Shown here in pieces: positions 39,650-42,339 of a stretch of DNA of 42,339 nt. This DNA comes from Lachnospiraceae bacterium AM93-12TA (GTDB lineage: Bacteria > Bacillota > Clostridia > Lachnospirales > Lachnospiraceae), in NCBI GenBank assembly GCA_027698105.1, contig JAQERH010000025.1, positions 1 to 42,339 of the forward strand. The letters run 5' to 3'. Positions within the stretch are counted from its first letter, which is position 1; the number at the start of each line of letters is the position of its first letter. The notes below the pieces were generated by a model. That model saw nothing but the letters and a program-made list of their open reading frames with translations, had not been told where the DNA came from and searched no databases. Position numbers and translations under genes: made by a program.

Positions 39650-42193
39650 ATGGAACCAAATATTTTTGACAAAGTCCATGACATAGATTTAAAAAAGACC
39701 ATGGAGAAGTCCTACATTGACTACGCCATGAGCGTAATTGCAGCCCGCGCCCTTCCGGATGTGCGGGACGGCTTAAAGCCGGTGCAGCGCCGTGTGCTTT
39801 ACTCCATGATCGAGTTAAACAACGGACCTGACAAGCCCCACAGAAAGTGCGCCCGTATCGTCGGAGATACCATGGGTAAATACCATCCCCATGGAGACAG
39901 CTCTATTTACGGCGCCTTGGTTAATATGGCTCAGAAATGGTCAACCCGCTACATGCTGGTAGACGGCCATGGAAACTTCGGCTCAGTCGATGGAGACGGA
40001 GCGGCAGCCATGCGTTACACAGAGGCCAGACTGAGCAGGATTTCCATGGAAATGCTGGCTGATATCAATAAGAATACAGTTGATTTCGTACCTAACTTTG
40101 ACGAGACGGAGAAGGAGCCGGTGGTACTGCCTTCCCGTTTTCCGAACCTGCTGGCCAACGGAACATCAGGAATTGCAGTTGGTATGGCTACCAATATTCC
40201 GCCCCACAATTTAAAAGAGCTGATCGCGGCTGTTATTAAGATTATTGACAATCAGATTGAGAAAGGAAGGGATACTTCCATCGAGGAACTGATGGAGATT
40301 GTAAAAGGACCTGACTTCCCTACAGGAGCCACGATTCTGGGAAAAGCCGGAATAGAGGAAGCTTACCGCACTGGAAAGGGAAAAATCCGTGTCCGGGCAG
40401 TGACGGATATTGAGACTATGCCAAACGGCAAGAGCCGCATCGTAGTGACAGAGATTCCCTACTTAGTGAATAAGGCCCGCCTGATTGAGAAGATCGCAGA
40501 GCTTGTAAAGGATAAGCGGGTAGATGGAATTACGGATCTGAGAGACGAGTCCAACCGCGAAGGCATGCGGATCTGCATCGAACTGCGCCGTGATGTAAAC
40601 GCTAACATTGTATTAAACCAGCTGTTAAAGCACACGCAGCTGCAGGATACCTTCGGCGTTAATATGCTGGCTCTTGTAAATAATGAACCGAAGGTGCTGA
40701 ACCTCCACCAGATGCTTACCTATTATCTGGATCACCAGAAGGATGTTGTTACCAGAAGAACAAAGTATGATCTGAACAAGGCGGAGGAGAGAGCCCATAT
40801 TTTAGAAGGACTTTTAAAGGCCTTAGATTATATTGACGAGGTAATCCGTATTATCCGCGGTTCCAAAAACGTAGCAGAAGCCAAGACATCTCTGATGGAG
40901 CGGTTTGAGCTTTCTGATGTTCAGGCCCAGGCGATTGTAGATATGAGACTGCGGGCTCTCACCGGATTGGAGAGAGAGAAGCTTTTAAACGAGTATCAGG
41001 AGCTTGAAAAGCGTATTGCAGAGCTGCGCGCTATCCTGGCAGATGAGAATAAACTCTTAACTGTAATCAGAGAGGAAATCCAGATTATTTCCGACAAGTA
41101 CGGGGACGACAGGAGAACGAAGATCGGTTACGATGAGTTCGATATGTCAGCGGAAGATCTGATTCCGGATGAGGACGTGGTAGTAGCGATGACGAATTTA
41201 GGCTACATTAAGCGCATGTCCAGTGATAATTTTAAGAGCCAGAACCGGGGCGGCAAGGGAATCAAGGGAATGCAGACCATTGAGGAGGACTACATTGAGG
41301 AACTTCTGATGACTACCACCCACCATTATATGATGTTTTTCACGAACAAGGGACGCGTTTACCGGTTAAAGGCTTATGAGATTCCGGAGGCAGGCAGAAC
41401 GGCCAGAGGAACGGCGATTGTGAACCTGATTCAGCTTCAGCCGGGAGAAAAGATTACAGCTACTGTGCCGATGAAGGAGTTCGACGAGGATAAATTCCTG
41501 TTTATGGCTACCAAGAATGGTATGGTGAAGAGAACTCCGATGAAGGAGTATGAGCACGTGAGAAAGAATGGACTTCAGGCCATTGTTCTCAGAGAAGACG
41601 ACGAGCTGATCGAGGTGAAGGCTACCGACAATACAGAGGATATTTTCCTGGTGACAAAGAAAGGAATGTGCATCCGCTTCCATGAAACAGACGTGAGAAT
41701 TACAGGTCGTGTTTCCATGGGTGTCATCGGAATGAAATTTGATCCGGATGATGAGGTAGTCGGTATGCAGATGGCAAGCCAGGGCGAATGTCTCCTGGTT
41801 GTTTCCCAGTATGGCCTTGGAAAACGTACTCCAATCGAGGAGTTTACCAGCCAGTTCAGAGGCGGAAAAGGTGTGAGATGTTACCGCATTACCGATAAGA
41901 CAGGAGATCTGGTCGGCGCTAAGCTGGTTAGTGACAGCCGCCAGATTATGCTCATCACCAATGAGGGAATTATCATCAAAATGAAGGTCAACACGATTTC
42001 CGTAATTGGAAGAAATACCTCTGGTGTCAAGCTGATGGATATTGATCCGGAGTCCGGCGTTGTAGTAGCTACTATCGCCAAGGTCCGTGAGAGCAGCGAG
42101 GACGAAGATGACGAGCTGGAGGGAGGCTTTGACGCTGATACAGACGGCGAAGAGAGCCTTCACGAGCAGACAGAAGAAGATACAGAGGAGTAG
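39650..42193 (+). CDS. gyrA: DNA gyrase subunit A
   Basis: Breakage-reunion subunit, 847 residues. Catalytic Tyr123 in AAMRYTEARLS. The GyrA box QNRGGKG, which separates gyrase A from ParC, lies near residue 528, and the C-terminal beta-pinwheel repeats follow (TNKGRVYRLKAYEIP; TKKGMCIRF; ITNEGIIIKM). The tail is strongly acidic (EDEDDELEGG..EETEEDTEE). In the quinolone region HPHGDSSIYGALV, Ser84 equals E. coli Ser83, but Gly88 stands where E. coli has Asp87. RBS GGAGGAT precedes the ATG. The terminator at 42237-42291 ends the operon. Confidence 0.98.
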   Translation: MEPNIFDKVHDIDLKKTMEKSYIDYAMSVIAARALPDVRDGLKPVQRRVLYSMIELNNGPDKPHRKCARIVGDTMGKYHPHGDSSIYGALVNMAQKWSTRYMLVDGHGNFGSVDGDGAAAMRYTEARLSRISMEMLADINKNTVDFVPNFDETEKEPVVLPSRFPNLLANGTSGIAVGMATNIPPHNLKELIAAVIKIIDNQIEKGRDTSIEELMEIVKGPDFPTGATILGKAGIEEAYRTGKGKIRVRAVTDIETMPNGKSRIVVTEIPYLVNKARLIEKIAELVKDKRVDGITDLRDESNREGMRICIELRRDVNANIVLNQLLKHTQLQDTFGVNMLALVNNEPKVLNLHQMLTYYLDHQKDVVTRRTKYDLNKAEERAHILEGLLKALDYIDEVIRIIRGSKNVAEAKTSLMERFELSDVQAQAIVDMRLRALTGLEREKLLNEYQELEKRIAELRAILADENKLLTVIREEIQIISDKYGDDRRTKIGYDEFDMSAEDLIPDEDVVVAMTNLGYIKRMSSDNFKSQNRGGKGIKGMQTIEEDYIEELLMTTTHHYMMFFTNKGRVYRLKAYEIPEAGRTARGTAIVNLIQLQPGEKITATVPMKEFDEDKFLFMATKNGMVKRTPMKEYEHVRKNGLQAIVLREDDELIEVKATDNTEDIFLVTKKGMCIRFHETDVRITGRVSMGVIGMKFDPDDEVVGMQMASQGECLLVVSQYGLGKRTPIEEFTSQFRGGKGVRCYRITDKTGDLVGAKLVSDSRQIMLITNEGIIIKMKVNTISVIGRNTSGVKLMDIDPESGVVVATIAKVRESSEDEDDELEGGFDADTDGEESLHEQTEEDTEE

Positions 42194-42236
42194 AGCAGCA
42201 GAACATAGAAAGCATATCAGAATGCTTATAAGCTAA

Positions 42237-42291
42237 AAGCAGACAGGCCCTGGCCGGGAGATTTGGGGCCGGGTGCTGTCTGCTTCTTTTT
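42237..42291 (+). terminator. Terminator of the dnaN-gyrA block
   Basis: AAGCAGACAG (42238-42246 with flank) pairs with CTGTCTGCTT (42276-42285); a GC-rich inner part (GGCCC.../GGGGCC) strengthens it, and CTTTTTG follows. Confidence 0.85.
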
Positions 42292-42300
42292 GTGTCACAG

Positions 42301-42329
42301 AAAAAATAAACCCCCTGCTATGCAGGGGG
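42301..42329 (-). terminator. Terminator of a leftward gene beyond the window
   Basis: CCCCCTGC (42311-42318) and GCAGGGGG (42322-42329), 8 bp. On the minus strand TTTATTTTTT follows, so it would end a convergent gene lying to the right of the window. Confidence 0.75.
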
Positions 42330-42339
42330 AGGGAAAATC

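Noticed and set aside
41556..41575. CACGTG core inside gyrA
   Set aside because: Flanks (GAG/AGAAA) do not match parS beyond the core hexamer.
41366..42163. Minus-strand ORF of 265 codons opposite gyrA
   Set aside because: Shadow of the gyrA C-terminal domain; no ribosome site and no motif.

Overview
The window is a chromosomal replication-origin region from a Clostridia-type Firmicute, most likely a Lachnospiraceae (Lachnoclostridium/Enterocloster-like) gut anaerobe. The pointers are the order rpmH-oriC-dnaA-dnaN-S4 protein-recF-gyrB-gyrA, the leftward block rnpA-yidD-yidC-jag-mnmE-mnmG-rsmG-parA-parB, proteins resembling the clostridial families DUF3881 and DUF4446, AGGAGG-type ribosome sites and T-rich intrinsic terminators. 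Genes on both sides of about 33.2 kb point away from it, as expected for bidirectional replication starting there.

Layout. 0-2.5 kb: leftward polar amino-acid ABC importer (binding lipoprotein, permease, ATPase). 2.8-5.5 kb: two tandem CE4/PuuE-like deacetylases divergent from the importer, then a secreted transglutaminase-fold protein. 5.6-9.7 kb: a compact type IV pilus-like cassette (PilC/GspF-like protein, four small single-pass membrane proteins, a PilT-like ATPase). 9.8-10.1 kb: two identical tRNA-Lys(CTT) genes. 10.2-17.3 kb: trmB with a small downstream ORF, a DUF4145-SH3 membrane protein, a repeat-rich small lipoprotein, a HAD phosphatase, an unusual DUF1461/D,D-carboxypeptidase fusion and a DnaQ-fold exonuclease. 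18-19.7 kb: ABC exporter behind a promoter carrying a palindromic operator candidate. 19.7-26 kb: the centromere-like zone, with four parS sites, tRNA-Arg(CCT), DUF3881, DUF4446, parB, parA, a 33-bp minisatellite, a 110-bp structured tandem repeat and an alpha/beta hydrolase. 25.7-32.9 kb: rsmG, mnmG, mnmE, jag, yidC, yidD, rnpA, rpmH. 32.9-35.1 kb: a bipartite oriC flanking dnaA. 35.1-42.2 kb: dnaN, S4 protein, recF, gyrB, gyrA.

How it works together. DnaA binds the box clusters on either side of its own gene; DnaN, RecF and gyrase support the new forks; ParB loads on the parS sites 7-14 kb to the left and works with ParA to segregate the origins. RpmH, RnpA, YidD, YidC and Jag serve translation, tRNA maturation and membrane insertion, while MnmE/MnmG, RsmG and TrmB modify RNA.

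The most unusual items are a parS site that doubles as the stem of an intrinsic terminator, a tandem 110-bp element whose only three copy-to-copy differences all keep a hairpin paired, a minisatellite encoding an in-frame 11-residue Leu-rich repeat, the DUF1461/carboxypeptidase fusion, a ParB with a roughly 100-residue Lys/Ala-rich linker, and the pilus cassette with a retraction-type ATPase but no extension ATPase beside it. Everything here was read by eye; no database search or folding program was run.
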